Origin: Acidobacteriota bacterium
GTDB lineage: Bacteria; Acidobacteriota; Terriglobia; Acidiferrales; UBA7541
Direction of reading: 5' to 3'
Assembly (NCBI GenBank): GCA_013289715.1
Contig: JABCZJ010000001.1
Location: 62,001-126,000, forward strand
DNA: 64,000 nt
How positions within the stretch are numbered: the first letter of the stretch is position 1; every line of letters begins with the position of its first letter. Both the position numbers and the translations under genes were made by a program. This document shows positions 8,671 through 16,202 of the stretch, one piece after another. The notes under the pieces are model-generated. The model searched no databases. It saw only the letters and a list, made by a program, of their open reading frames with translations, and was not told where the DNA came from.

Positions 8671-10062
8671 ATGAAAAAACTTGCGTTCTTGCCCGTCCTC
8701 ATCGTCGCGCTGGTTGGCTGCGCAGTCGGACCGAACTACAAGCGGCCAGCCGTGAGCGTTCCCACAGACTACCGCGCCACGACGTCCAGCCCGGCGGCGC
8801 CGGCATCATCGCTCGGAAACGAGAACTGGTGGCAGCTGTATCAGGATCCTGTGCTTGTGGATCTGATTCACACCGCGCTTCAGCAGAACTATGACGTGCG
8901 CATCGCTGCCACTCGCGTGCTCGAGGCCCAGGCACAAGTCGGCATCACCCGTGCCGATCAGCTCCCCTCCGCCAGCGTCGGCGCAGGCGTCTTCAGTGAG
9001 GGAAATCCCAAAGTCTCAAATCTGTTTCCAGCCTACGAGGTCAACGGTGGTCAGCTCAATTTGTCGGTTATCTGGAATCTGGACTTCTGGGGAAAATACC
9101 GGCGGCAAACCGAGGAAGCGCGCGCCCAGTTGCTCGGAACCGAATGGGGTCAGCGAGCGACGATGTCATCGCTCGTGGCCAACGTGGCCACCGCCTATTT
9201 CCAGCTGCGCGCTCTGGATAGCGAGCTTGAGATCGCGAAACACACGCTGGCATCCAGGCAGCAATCACTTCAGTTGACCGAAGTGCTTTTCAGCCACGGC
9301 GGAGCTTCCGACCTCGACGTAAGCCAGTCAGAACAACTTGTCTACACCGCTGCGGAATCCATTCCCGACTTCGAACGGCAAATCGAGCAGCAGGAGAACG
9401 TGCTCAGCATCCTGCTGGGTGAAAATCCGCAGTCCATTCCGCGCGGCCGTGCGATCACCGAGCAACCTCTTCTGGACAGCATTCCCGCTGGCCTGCCCTC
9501 GCAGCTGCTGGAGCGCCGGCCGGACGTCCGCGAAGCGGAACAGAACATCGTCGCAGCCAACGCGCAAATCGGCGTGGCCAAGGCGGCTTTCTTTCCCAGC
9601 ATTTCCCTGACGGGGATGGGAGGGCTGGAAAGCAACGCATTGAATCAGTTCATCAGCGCGCCTTCGCAGACTTGGAACGCGGCATTCAGCGTGAGTCAGC
9701 CCGTATTCGAGGGCGGAAGGCTCCGTTCGGGACTCCGGCTCGCCCGAGCGCAATGGCAAGAGTCGGTGCTGTCATACCAGCAAACCGTTCAGGACGCGCT
9801 AGAGCAGGTTTCCAATTCCCTCGTTGGTTATCAGAAATATCGTGACTTTCGCGGTCAGCAGGAGCTGCTCACTCAGGCAGCTCAGCGATCCGACGACCTC
9901 TCCCTGGTCCTCTATCGACAAGGCGGCGCGAGCTATCTGCAGGTGCTGACCGCCGAAACAAACTATTTTGCGGCGGAGCTGAATCTCGTTCAGGCGCAAC
10001 TCAACGAACGGCTAGCGCTTGTCCAAGTCTATGAGGCCCTCGGTGGCGGCTGGCAGCAATGA
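8671..10062 (+). CDS. Outer-membrane efflux lipoprotein, NodT/OprM family
   Basis: The 463-residue protein starts at ATG 8671, behind AAGGTGA, rather than at the GTG at 8662. It has a lipoprotein signal (PVLIVALVGC) followed by the family-typical AVGPNYKRP. Two outer-membrane efflux repeats follow (WWQLYQDPVLVDLIHTALQQ; SLVANVATAYFQLRALDSEL; LLERRPDVREAEQNIVAAN; SQPVFEGGRL). The trimeric channel completes the tripartite pump. Its TGA stop overlaps the ATG of the downstream sigma-54 activator (ATGA), so the regulator is translationally coupled to the pump. Confidence 0.95.
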   Translation: MKKLAFLPVLIVALVGCAVGPNYKRPAVSVPTDYRATTSSPAAPASSLGNENWWQLYQDPVLVDLIHTALQQNYDVRIAATRVLEAQAQVGITRADQLPSASVGAGVFSEGNPKVSNLFPAYEVNGGQLNLSVIWNLDFWGKYRRQTEEARAQLLGTEWGQRATMSSLVANVATAYFQLRALDSELEIAKHTLASRQQSLQLTEVLFSHGGASDLDVSQSEQLVYTAAESIPDFERQIEQQENVLSILLGENPQSIPRGRAITEQPLLDSIPAGLPSQLLERRPDVREAEQNIVAANAQIGVAKAAFFPSISLTGMGGLESNALNQFISAPSQTWNAAFSVSQPVFEGGRLRSGLRLARAQWQESVLSYQQTVQDALEQVSNSLVGYQKYRDFRGQQELLTQAAQRSDDLSLVLYRQGGASYLQVLTAETNYFAAELNLVQAQLNERLALVQVYEALGGGWQQ

Positions 10063-12308
10063 GCAACGCAAAACACCGCGCTTTCACCCCGTCGCGGCCA
10101 CACGCCATGCGACGCGCAAAACTTGCGACTTCAGGGCGAAATCGGTCATCATTGTCCTTTGTAGGTTCGGCAATGAGTTGCGACGCTTTGCATATGAGCC
10201 CAAAAGCGGCACTTCAACCTAGGAACGAGCGGTTTGAGTTGCTCCTGAATCTGACGAGCAGCATCACGTCCAGTCTGGATCTGCGGGAAGTAATGCGCTC
10301 GATTGCGGCGAACATACGCGAAGTTATACACGCCGATGCCGCCGCTGTTTCCCTCCCCGACGCAGCGACCGGAAGATATCAGGTATTTGCCATGGATTTT
10401 CCGAACGGGAAAGGCGTCATAAAGGAAGAGTTGTTCTTTACACCAAGCGCCGCCGGCAAAAGAGCCGTGGACACGTTGAAGCCGGTAGTCGTGAACATGC
10501 AGGAGCAGAACGACCTCGGACCTCATGCTTCTAACCTCGCCGCTGCGGAGGGCATCAAAGCCTTGTGTTGTATCCCGCTTGTGAATCGCGGCCGGGGCCT
10601 CGGACTGATGTGGATTTGTCGTACGACAGAGACTCCGTTTTCGCCGGAAGATGTAGATTTCCTCAGCCGGGCCTCAGGACAGATCGCCGTTGCAGTCGAA
10701 AACGCGCTGGCGTTCCAGGAAGTATCCGGATTAGGAGATCGATTGCAATTGCTCCTGAATCTGACAGCCAGAATCACCTCCAGCCTCGACCGGCGTGAGG
10801 TCTTGCGCGCGATTGCAGCGAATATCCGCGAAGTCATACACGCTGATGGCGTAACCGTTTCCCTGCTCGATGCAGCATCGGGAAAATGCAGGGTACTTGC
10901 CGTGGATATTCCGCATGGGAAAGGGGTCATCAAGGAAGAGTTGTTCTTTACACCAAGTGCCGCCGGTAAAAAAGCGATGGACACCCTGCGACCGGTAGTC
11001 ATGGACACGCAGCAGCGTGACGAGTGCGGGATCGGGATAAGTGAGACGGCGGCCACGGAAGGCGTAAAAGCCCATTGCCTTATTCCACTTGTTAATCGCG
11101 GCCGGATCCTTGGATTTCTTTCAATTTTGCGAACAACAGACACTCCGTTTACTCCACAGGATGTTGACTTCCTTAGCCGGGCGTCCGGACAAATCGCCAT
11201 CGCAATTGAAAACGCGCTGGCGTACCAGGAAATTTCTGAACTCAAGGACAAGCTCGCCCAAGAGAAGGTCTATCTCGAAGAGGAATTTCGCAGCGAGATG
11301 GGTTTCGAGCAGATCATTGGCAACAGCGCGGCGTTGAAGCACGTTTTACAGCTGGTTGAAACGGTTGCCCCCAGCGATTCCACGGTCCTGCTGCTCGGTG
11401 AGACCGGTACGGGAAAGGAGTTGATCGCCCGCGCGATTCACGACCGAAGCCACCGCAAACAGCGCACCTTAGTGAAGCTGAACTGCGCGGCAATCCCGAC
11501 TGGGTTGCTGGAAAGTGAACTGTTTGGCCACGAAAAAGGCGCGTTCACTGGAGCCATAAATCAAAAGATTGGCCGGCTGGAACTTGCGGACCAAGGGACA
11601 CTGTTTCTGGACGAAGTGGGAGACATCCCGATTGAGATTCAGCCGAAGCTGCTGCGCGCTCTACAAGAAAAAGAATTTGAACGGCTCGGCAGCACGCATA
11701 CCCGGAAGGTGAACGTCCGCTTGGTCGCGGCTACGAATCGCGACCTTGAGAAGATGGTTGCGGACAAGGAATTTCGCAGTGATCTGTACTATCGGCTGCA
11801 TGTCTTTCCGATCCGTATTCCTCCTTTGCGGGACCGCAGAGAAGACATTCCTCTGCTCGTCAGCTATTTCGTGCAAAAGCATGCAAAGCAAATGCAGAAA
11901 TCCATCGAAACGGTCCCCGCGGCTGTCATCAAGGGGCTGACGAACTTGCAGTGGCCCGGCAATATTCGTGAGCTTGAGAATTTTATTGAGCGAGCCGTGC
12001 TCTTGACGAGGGGCAGATCGCTTGACGCTCCTCTGGCGGAACTTCGAAAAACAAGCAAGGAAGACTCCCCGGATACCCTGCGTCAAGTGACGCAGGTGGC
12101 TGAAGAGGGAACGGACTCGCGAACTGACAAAACGAGCGTTGTCGACGAATACGCAAGAAAGCAGCGCGATAAGATCGTACAGGCACTCACTCTATGCAAG
12201 GGCCGCGTGGGTGGCGTCGATGGTGCTGCCGCGCGCCTGGCAATGAACCGCACAACTCTCCTCTCTCGAATGAAAAAATTCGGCATATTCGCGAAGCAGT
12301 ATTCTTGA
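10059..12308 (+). CDS. Sigma-54 activator with tandem GAF domains (FhlA-like)
   Basis: The 749-residue regulator has two near-identical GAF sensor domains (about 60-229 and 230-398), a linker coiled coil (ELKDKLAQEKVYLEEEF), an AAA+ domain and a Fis-type helix-turn-helix (about 705-745). AAA+ motifs are complete: Walker A GETGTGKE at 447-454, the sigma-54-contacting GAFTGA loop at 494, Walker B GTLFLDEVGDIP, and the RELENFIERA segment. It remodels sigma-54 polymerase at -24/-12 promoters after ligand sensing. The first 45 residues look unlike a folded domain; starts at 10173 or 10194 are alternatives, but the ATGA overlap with the channel gene favours 10059. It lies between two operons that both have sigma-54-type promoters, so autoregulation plus control of the second operon is the likely arrangement. 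Confidence 0.95.
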   Translation: MSNAKHRAFTPSRPHAMRRAKLATSGRNRSSLSFVGSAMSCDALHMSPKAALQPRNERFELLLNLTSSITSSLDLREVMRSIAANIREVIHADAAAVSLPDAATGRYQVFAMDFPNGKGVIKEELFFTPSAAGKRAVDTLKPVVVNMQEQNDLGPHASNLAAAEGIKALCCIPLVNRGRGLGLMWICRTTETPFSPEDVDFLSRASGQIAVAVENALAFQEVSGLGDRLQLLLNLTARITSSLDRREVLRAIAANIREVIHADGVTVSLLDAASGKCRVLAVDIPHGKGVIKEELFFTPSAAGKKAMDTLRPVVMDTQQRDECGIGISETAATEGVKAHCLIPLVNRGRILGFLSILRTTDTPFTPQDVDFLSRASGQIAIAIENALAYQEISELKDKLAQEKVYLEEEFRSEMGFEQIIGNSAALKHVLQLVETVAPSDSTVLLLGETGTGKELIARAIHDRSHRKQRTLVKLNCAAIPTGLLESELFGHEKGAFTGAINQKIGRLELADQGTLFLDEVGDIPIEIQPKLLRALQEKEFERLGSTHTRKVNVRLVAATNRDLEKMVADKEFRSDLYYRLHVFPIRIPPLRDRREDIPLLVSYFVQKHAKQMQKSIETVPAAVIKGLTNLQWPGNIRELENFIERAVLLTRGRSLDAPLAELRKTSKEDSPDTLRQVTQVAEEGTDSRTDKTSVVDEYARKQRDKIVQALTLCKGRVGGVDGAAARLAMNRTTLLSRMKKFGIFAKQYS
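10236..11250 (+). repeat. 510-bp internal tandem duplication encoding the two GAF domains
   Basis: The segment from about 10236 recurs 510 bases later with high identity; both copies contain GCTCCTGAATCTGAC and GAAGAGTTGTTCTTTACACC at the same relative place. The duplication preserves frame and gives two GAF domains of about 170 residues each. Some ligand-pocket positions differ between the copies (DAAAVSLPDAATGRYQVFAM against DGVTVSLLDAASGKCRVLAV), so sensing could have diverged. Confidence 0.85.
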
Positions 12309-12342
12309 CATTGCACCCTGCCTGTTGGTAGTAGCCCGGAGC

Positions 12343-12390
12343 ATCGACGGTTTCGACTTTTTCAACTTCTTCAACTCCGACATTTTTGAC
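12343..12390 (+). promoter_or_regulatory. Second TTCRAC hexamer array, candidate activator site
   Basis: ATCGAC at 12343, TTCGAC at 12352, TTCAAC at 12361 and TTCAAC at 12370 are spaced exactly 9 bp apart, followed by TTTGAC at 12385. The order (two RGAC-type, two CAAC-type, then a gap of about 15) repeats the array at 2706-2763. The array ends about 50-70 bp upstream of a sigma-54-type promoter. It begins 34 bp after the stop of the sigma-54 activator gene. Confidence 0.55.
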
Positions 12391-12438
12391 CTGTGGCAGC
12401 GTTCCCCCGAAAATTCAGCAACTTACGGTTCTGCAGGT

Positions 12439-12455
12439 TTGGCGTGGGCCGTGCC
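12439..12455 (+). promoter_or_regulatory. Sigma-54-type promoter of the STAS/EmrA-like operon
   Basis: TTTGGCGTGGGCCGTGCCC has GG at 12441-12442 and GC at 12453-12454 with exactly 10 bases between. The preceding ACTTACGGTTCTGCAGG block matches the block before the promoter at 2812. Transcription would begin near 12466, leaving a 43-base leader before the GTG of the small membrane peptide. Confidence 0.65.
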
Positions 12456-12508
12456 CTTGTCGCTCGTTGTTGAGAGCAAGAGTGCAGACACTGCAGGAGG
12501 CGACAGTC

Positions 12509-12637
12509 GTGCGGTCTCTGTTGATTTACTTATTGCATCTTATGGTTTTCCTGAGCCTAGCGGGGCGGAACGGCATCGAACGTCGGAACTCTCGTCGCGG
12601 ACCGACCTTCAATCGCCTCTTTACCAGTGCGAATTGA
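12509..12637 (+). CDS. 42-residue membrane peptide, GTG start
   Basis: AGGAGG at 12495-12500 stands 8 bases before a GTG that opens a 42-codon frame. The product begins MRSLLIYLLHLMVFLSLAG, a hydrophobic helix, and ends in a basic tail with several arginines (IERRNSRRG). It is the first frame after the sigma-54 start site and ends 17 bases before the STAS gene. Its position and membrane character parallel the 29-residue peptide of the first operon, although the sequences are not obviously alike. The function is unknown. Confidence 0.5.
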   Translation: MRSLLIYLLHLMVFLSLAGRNGIERRNSRRGPTFNRLFTSAN

Positions 12638-12654
12638 CTTGACCAAGCGAAACC

Positions 12655-12942
12655 ATGTTGAAGATTTCCATTCTCGACACTCCGAGCCAGCGCCGGTTGC
12701 TGCTAGAAGGGAAGCTCATAGGCCCTTGGGCCGCTGAGCTCGCGAGAGTCTGGCGGCAGGCGACAGCAGACCTGAACGGTCGTGCGCTCATTATTGATGT
12801 GAAGGGGCTTACTGCCATTACCGAGGACGGAGAAAACGTACTTCTAGACCTAATGAAAGAAGGAGCCAGCTTCCGCTCGTCCGGTGTATTCACGAAGCAG
12901 GTCCTCAAACGGATGGCCCGGAAGATCCGCCGAGATCTTTAG
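12655..12942 (+). CDS. Stand-alone STAS-like protein
   Basis: The 95-residue protein is a paralogue of the N-terminal domain of the fusion at 4041. MLKI starts, GPW..EL in helix 1, the hydrophobic strand ALIIDVKGLTAITEDGENVL and KEGASF..SG all align. STAS domains bind nucleotides or partner proteins and occur in anti-anti-sigma factors and transporters. The Ser/Thr that is phosphorylated in SpoIIAA-like proteins is not evident here (ITEDGENV), so a phospho-switch is doubtful. It is followed 43 bases later by the adaptor gene. In the first operon the same two modules are one polypeptide. The ribosome site is weak (AAGCGAAACC). Confidence 0.8.
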   Translation: MLKISILDTPSQRRLLLEGKLIGPWAAELARVWRQATADLNGRALIIDVKGLTAITEDGENVLLDLMKEGASFRSSGVFTKQVLKRMARKIRRDL

Positions 12943-12985
12943 TCGGACGAGACGACTGGCCGATCAGCATCTGCGAGGGAAAATT

Positions 12986-13885
12986 ATGCCGAACAGCAAT
13001 GGCACTCAGACGATCTCGAATGAAAAGCAGGTTGCAGTCATGGATCAATTCGCCGGCCCTTTGCAGCCGGTTTCGAAACCCGATAAACAGTCAAAAATCC
13101 GCCGCAAACTTATCCTGCTAATTTCGGCTTTGATAGTGCTTGTCATCGCAGGCGGCTACTTCACCTGGAATGCCTTCTACTACGAAGACACGGACGATGC
13201 ACAAGTCGAAGGCCATGTGATGCCGCTGTGCCCTCGAGTCAACGGACATATCAAGGCCGTGTACGTCAATGAGGGTCAGTTGGTTCGGGCTGGCGAAGCG
13301 ATAATGAGCATAGACCCTGAGGAGTACAAGATCGCAGAAGTACTTGCGCAACTGAATCTGTCCGAGGCGCTGTCGACGGCTGCGGGTTCCCACCACGACG
13401 CCAACGTCGAGACGGCCAACTCCGAAGTGGCGCGCCGAGAGCTCCAACTCGCGCAAGCGGAACTCAACCTCAGCCACACGGTAATCTGTTCTCCAGTGAC
13501 GGGAATTGTGGGCAAGAGCAGAGTTGAGGTGGGCCAGAACGTGAACATCGGACAGGACCTTGTGGATGTTCTGCCTCTCGACGATGTTTGGGTCACGGCC
13601 AATTTCAAAGAGTCGCAGCTGGCCCATATGCGCCCTGGTCAACCCGTCGAGGTCCACGTGGATGCATATGGCCGCAAGTGGAAGGGCCACGTCACGAACA
13701 TGGGCGGCGGCACCGGCTCGGTGTTCGACCTCTTGCCGCCCGAAAGTGCCACGGGTAATTATGTGAAAGTCGTGCAGCGCATGCCGGTACGAATCGATTT
13801 CGATCGCCCTCCGGGTCAAGAGTTCAACTCCGAAGAATTGTTGAAGCCCGGGCTGTCAGTCGAACCCAAGGTGAAGGTGCGATGA
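12986..13885 (+). CDS. EmrA/HlyD-type membrane fusion protein without a transporter partner
   Basis: The 299-residue protein starts at ATG 12986 behind GAGGGA. A membrane anchor (KLILLISALIVLVIAGGYFT, about residues 37-56) is followed by the EmrA signature YYEDTDDAQVEGHVMPLCPR, a short alpha-helical hairpin, the second lipoyl half (ICSPVTGIVGKSRVEVGQNV) and a beta-barrel (DDVWVTANFKESQLAHMRPG). EmrA relatives are usually 330-400 residues because of a longer hairpin; here it is short. EmrA adaptors normally pair with an MFS (EmrB) pump, but none follows: the next 850 bp hold only a decayed gene. It may work with a distant transporter or with the RND systems. Confidence 0.88.
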   Translation: MPNSNGTQTISNEKQVAVMDQFAGPLQPVSKPDKQSKIRRKLILLISALIVLVIAGGYFTWNAFYYEDTDDAQVEGHVMPLCPRVNGHIKAVYVNEGQLVRAGEAIMSIDPEEYKIAEVLAQLNLSEALSTAAGSHHDANVETANSEVARRELQLAQAELNLSHTVICSPVTGIVGKSRVEVGQNVNIGQDLVDVLPLDDVWVTANFKESQLAHMRPGQPVEVHVDAYGRKWKGHVTNMGGGTGSVFDLLPPESATGNYVKVVQRMPVRIDFDRPPGQEFNSEELLKPGLSVEPKVKVR

Positions 13886-14102
13886 GTACAGATGCGCTCT
13901 CTCACTGCTGAAATGGTCATATGGCAGTGCAGGGGTAGCTCTTCGATCGTCGAAGTTGCGGCTTCGCTCGCAGCATTCGTGGGGGTGCTGCGTGGGGCGG
14001 AAAAGGGCGTGCGGAGACGGAAGATTGAATTGCCGCGTGGCGGTTGCGGGCGGACAGATCCATTTGCTGCGCGATCCTCAAAAGGTATCGGGTGTGCAGT
14101 CG
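13886..14102. other. Gap after the EmrA-like gene
   Basis: No convincing gene, terminator or transporter fragment is visible. Overlapping short frames on both strands lack ribosome sites and family signatures. The place where an EmrB-type transporter would be expected is empty. Confidence 0.4.
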
Positions 14103-14392
14103 GAAGGTGATTGCTTCCGATCCGCCCATCAGAAGCGGCGTGATTGTAATGTGGCTTTGGTTCTTGTACTGCTCCGGAAGGGCTTGCGGCCCGCCGCGCG
14201 GATCAGAGCAATACCTCCCCATAGAACGCCAAACAAGTCGAGAAACATAAGCAGCCGCCAGCCGGCGCGCAGTCCGTTGGATCCGACAAATATCTGTTTC
14301 AATCCAAATGAAACATGGGAGCTTGAGTGGAAAGCTACATTTGGTAATGCCGGTAGGTTTTCAGCGGCCTTCGTGCGATTCGCATAGGTCAT
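14103..14392 (-). pseudogene. Remnant of a CPBP (CAAX-protease-like) membrane protein
   Basis: A minus-strand frame encodes IFVGSNGLRAGWRLLMFLD and then GVLWGGIALIRAAG, the typical N-terminus of acidobacterial CPBP intramembrane proteases. Near 14195 the frame shifts: the neighbouring frame continues with GGPQALPEQYKNQSHITITP and LLMGGSEAITF, a plausible continuation, and then becomes unrelated sequence. The catalytic EExxxR and HxxxN motifs are absent. I read this as the decayed first quarter of such a gene. The 5' limit and the exact shift position are uncertain. Confidence 0.4.
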
Positions 14393-14741
14393 TTATTCTC
14401 TGCTTGATAAGGGATGGCCCAGCCAGCATCGAACTCGAACCCGCCGGCGATTGAACCGGCGGTGGATTTGCGTGTTGGGTGCTCAGCCGTCCCAATCTAG
14501 GTAGTCTCAGGCGGGCAGAAAACCTTACAAAAGAAGTTGTCGGGAAACTAAAATCCCTGGCGCGGTTTCCTTTAAGGAGATAGGGGAATTCTGCGAACTG
14601 CCGCCGAGTTTCCGCGATTTGTTGGAAGCGCCGGTAGTCATGGCTGGTGAGCTAAGGGACTTGCAACGCCGTGCGTTGAGGGTTCCAGGAGCGTGGGGCC
14701 GGGCGGCGCTGCGGCGCCGCTGGCACGATGCTACGGCGGGG
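14393..14741. other. Gap downstream of the second RND operon
   Basis: No gene is supported. A perfect hairpin, CCGCCGG-CGATTGAA-CCGGCGG, lies at about 14440-14462, and a GGCGGCGCTGCGGCGCCGC palindrome lies near 14703-14721 close to the end of the minus-strand channel gene. Neither is followed by a T-run in the right direction, so they are not clear terminators. Confidence 0.35.
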
Positions 14742-16154
14742 TTACTTCCAGCCGCCGCCGAGGGCTTTGTAGAGTTGCACGAGGCTTTGATATTCGGCGC
14801 CGCGCGCTTGCGCCAAAGTGATTTCTGCTTCAAAGAGCGAGCGTTGACCGTCCAGCACTTCCAGATAAGTCGTGGTGCCGCCTCGGTAACGCATGACGGA
14901 GAGGCGCACCGACTCCGCCAAGTCTGCGACGGTCTGCTCCTGGCGAATGCGCACTTCATGGAGTTTTTGATATCCGATCAACCCGTCGGACACATCACGG
15001 AACGCGAACTGAATCGCTTGCTTGTAAGCGGTCAAAGCCTGCTCGTGCTGGGCTTCGGCCACGTGTAAGTTCCCGCGCAGCGCGCCTCCGGTGAAAATCG
15101 GCTGGCTTACCGAGACGCCGTACGACCAGATGCTGGTTTGCGAGCTCATCAGGCTCGAGAAGAGATTGCTGCGTCCGAATGCGCCGCCGCCCGCGCCCGT
15201 CAGCGAAATTTGCGGAAAGAATTGCGCCTTGGCCACGCCAATTTCGGCATTCTGGGCAATCAGGATTTGTTCGGCCTGGCGAATATCAGGCCGTCGCTCA
15301 AGCAGCGAGGAAGGGAGCCCTGGAGGCACGCCAGGTGGAAGCACTTGGTCCGCGAGCACGTGCCCGCGTGGGATGCTCCCCGGATAATTGCCGAGGAGAG
15401 TGCTGATGGCGTCTTCCTCCTGGCCGATCTGCCTTTCGAGATCCGGAATTTGCGCATTGGCGGTGTCGAGTACCTGCTGGGCTTGCAGAACGTCGAGCTT
15501 GGTGGCGACACCGTGGTCCAGGCGGAGTGAAGTTAATTTTACGGAATCCTCCTGCGTCGTCACCGTGTCGTGGGAGATCTGCAATTCCAGGTCGAGCTCC
15601 AGAAGCGCGAAATAATCGCTGGCTACGTCACTGACGACGGTGAGCACCACGGTTTGCCGCGCCGCCTCGGTCGCGAGCAACTGCGCGCGCGAGGCTTGGG
15701 TGGCGCGCCGCAGCCCGCCGAACAAGTCCACTTGAAAGGCCGCGTCTGCCGTGAGCGCCAGGAAATTTGATTTCGACTGAAAATTCTGCTCTTTGCCGCC
15801 GGTGAAGTCGCTGTTACCTGACACTTGCGGGAAAAGGCTGGAGCGCGTTACCGCCAATTGCCCGCGCGCGGCGATGATGCGCTCGGTCGCCGTCTGCAAA
15901 TCGTAATTTTGCTTCAGCGCGGTGCGGATCAGGTCTTGCAGCACGGGGTCCGTAAAAACTTGCCACCAGGGCAGATCAGCGTAGGAAGCGGCCTGCGCTT
16001 CAGCCTGCGGGTTTTCGCTGAGATCGCGATACACGGTGGGGGTTTGCAAGTCGGGTTTGTGGTAGTTCGGGCCGACCGCGCAGCCGGCGACAAGGCTCGC
16101 AGTTAGAACGATGGCGATCAATGGACGCAGATTATTCATGAATTTGATGTTCAC
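14742..16154 (-). CDS. Outer-membrane efflux lipoprotein, NodT/OprM family (second pump)
   Basis: The 470-residue protein has a lipoprotein signal with lipobox SLVAGC followed by AVGPNYHKP. It contains the two outer-membrane-factor repeats (LPWWQVFTDPVLQDLIRTAL; LLERRPDIRQAEQILIAQNA; SQPIFTGGALRGN) and ends YKALGGGWK like its paralogue at 8671. It is the third gene of the minus-strand RND operon, 48 bases after the transporter stop. It forms the outer-membrane duct of the second pump. Confidence 0.95.
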   Translation of the reverse strand: MNIKFMNNLRPLIAIVLTASLVAGCAVGPNYHKPDLQTPTVYRDLSENPQAEAQAASYADLPWWQVFTDPVLQDLIRTALKQNYDLQTATERIIAARGQLAVTRSSLFPQVSGNSDFTGGKEQNFQSKSNFLALTADAAFQVDLFGGLRRATQASRAQLLATEAARQTVVLTVVSDVASDYFALLELDLELQISHDTVTTQEDSVKLTSLRLDHGVATKLDVLQAQQVLDTANAQIPDLERQIGQEEDAISTLLGNYPGSIPRGHVLADQVLPPGVPPGLPSSLLERRPDIRQAEQILIAQNAEIGVAKAQFFPQISLTGAGGGAFGRSNLFSSLMSSQTSIWSYGVSVSQPIFTGGALRGNLHVAEAQHEQALTAYKQAIQFAFRDVSDGLIGYQKLHEVRIRQEQTVADLAESVRLSVMRYRGGTTTYLEVLDGQRSLFEAEITLAQARGAEYQSLVQLYKALGGGWK

Positions 16155-16202
16155 GAATCGCTCCGCTGCGGGTCTGGTTCATTCAGGTGTCGGTGGCCCA
16201 TT

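Noticed and set aside
13956..14387. 143-codon plus-strand frame
   Set aside because: Covers the CPBP remnant antisense; no start signal or family pattern.
14420..14480. tRNA-like T-arm (GGGTTCGAGTT on the minus strand)
   Set aside because: No matching acceptor, anticodon or D arm could be folded; only a simple GC hairpin remains.
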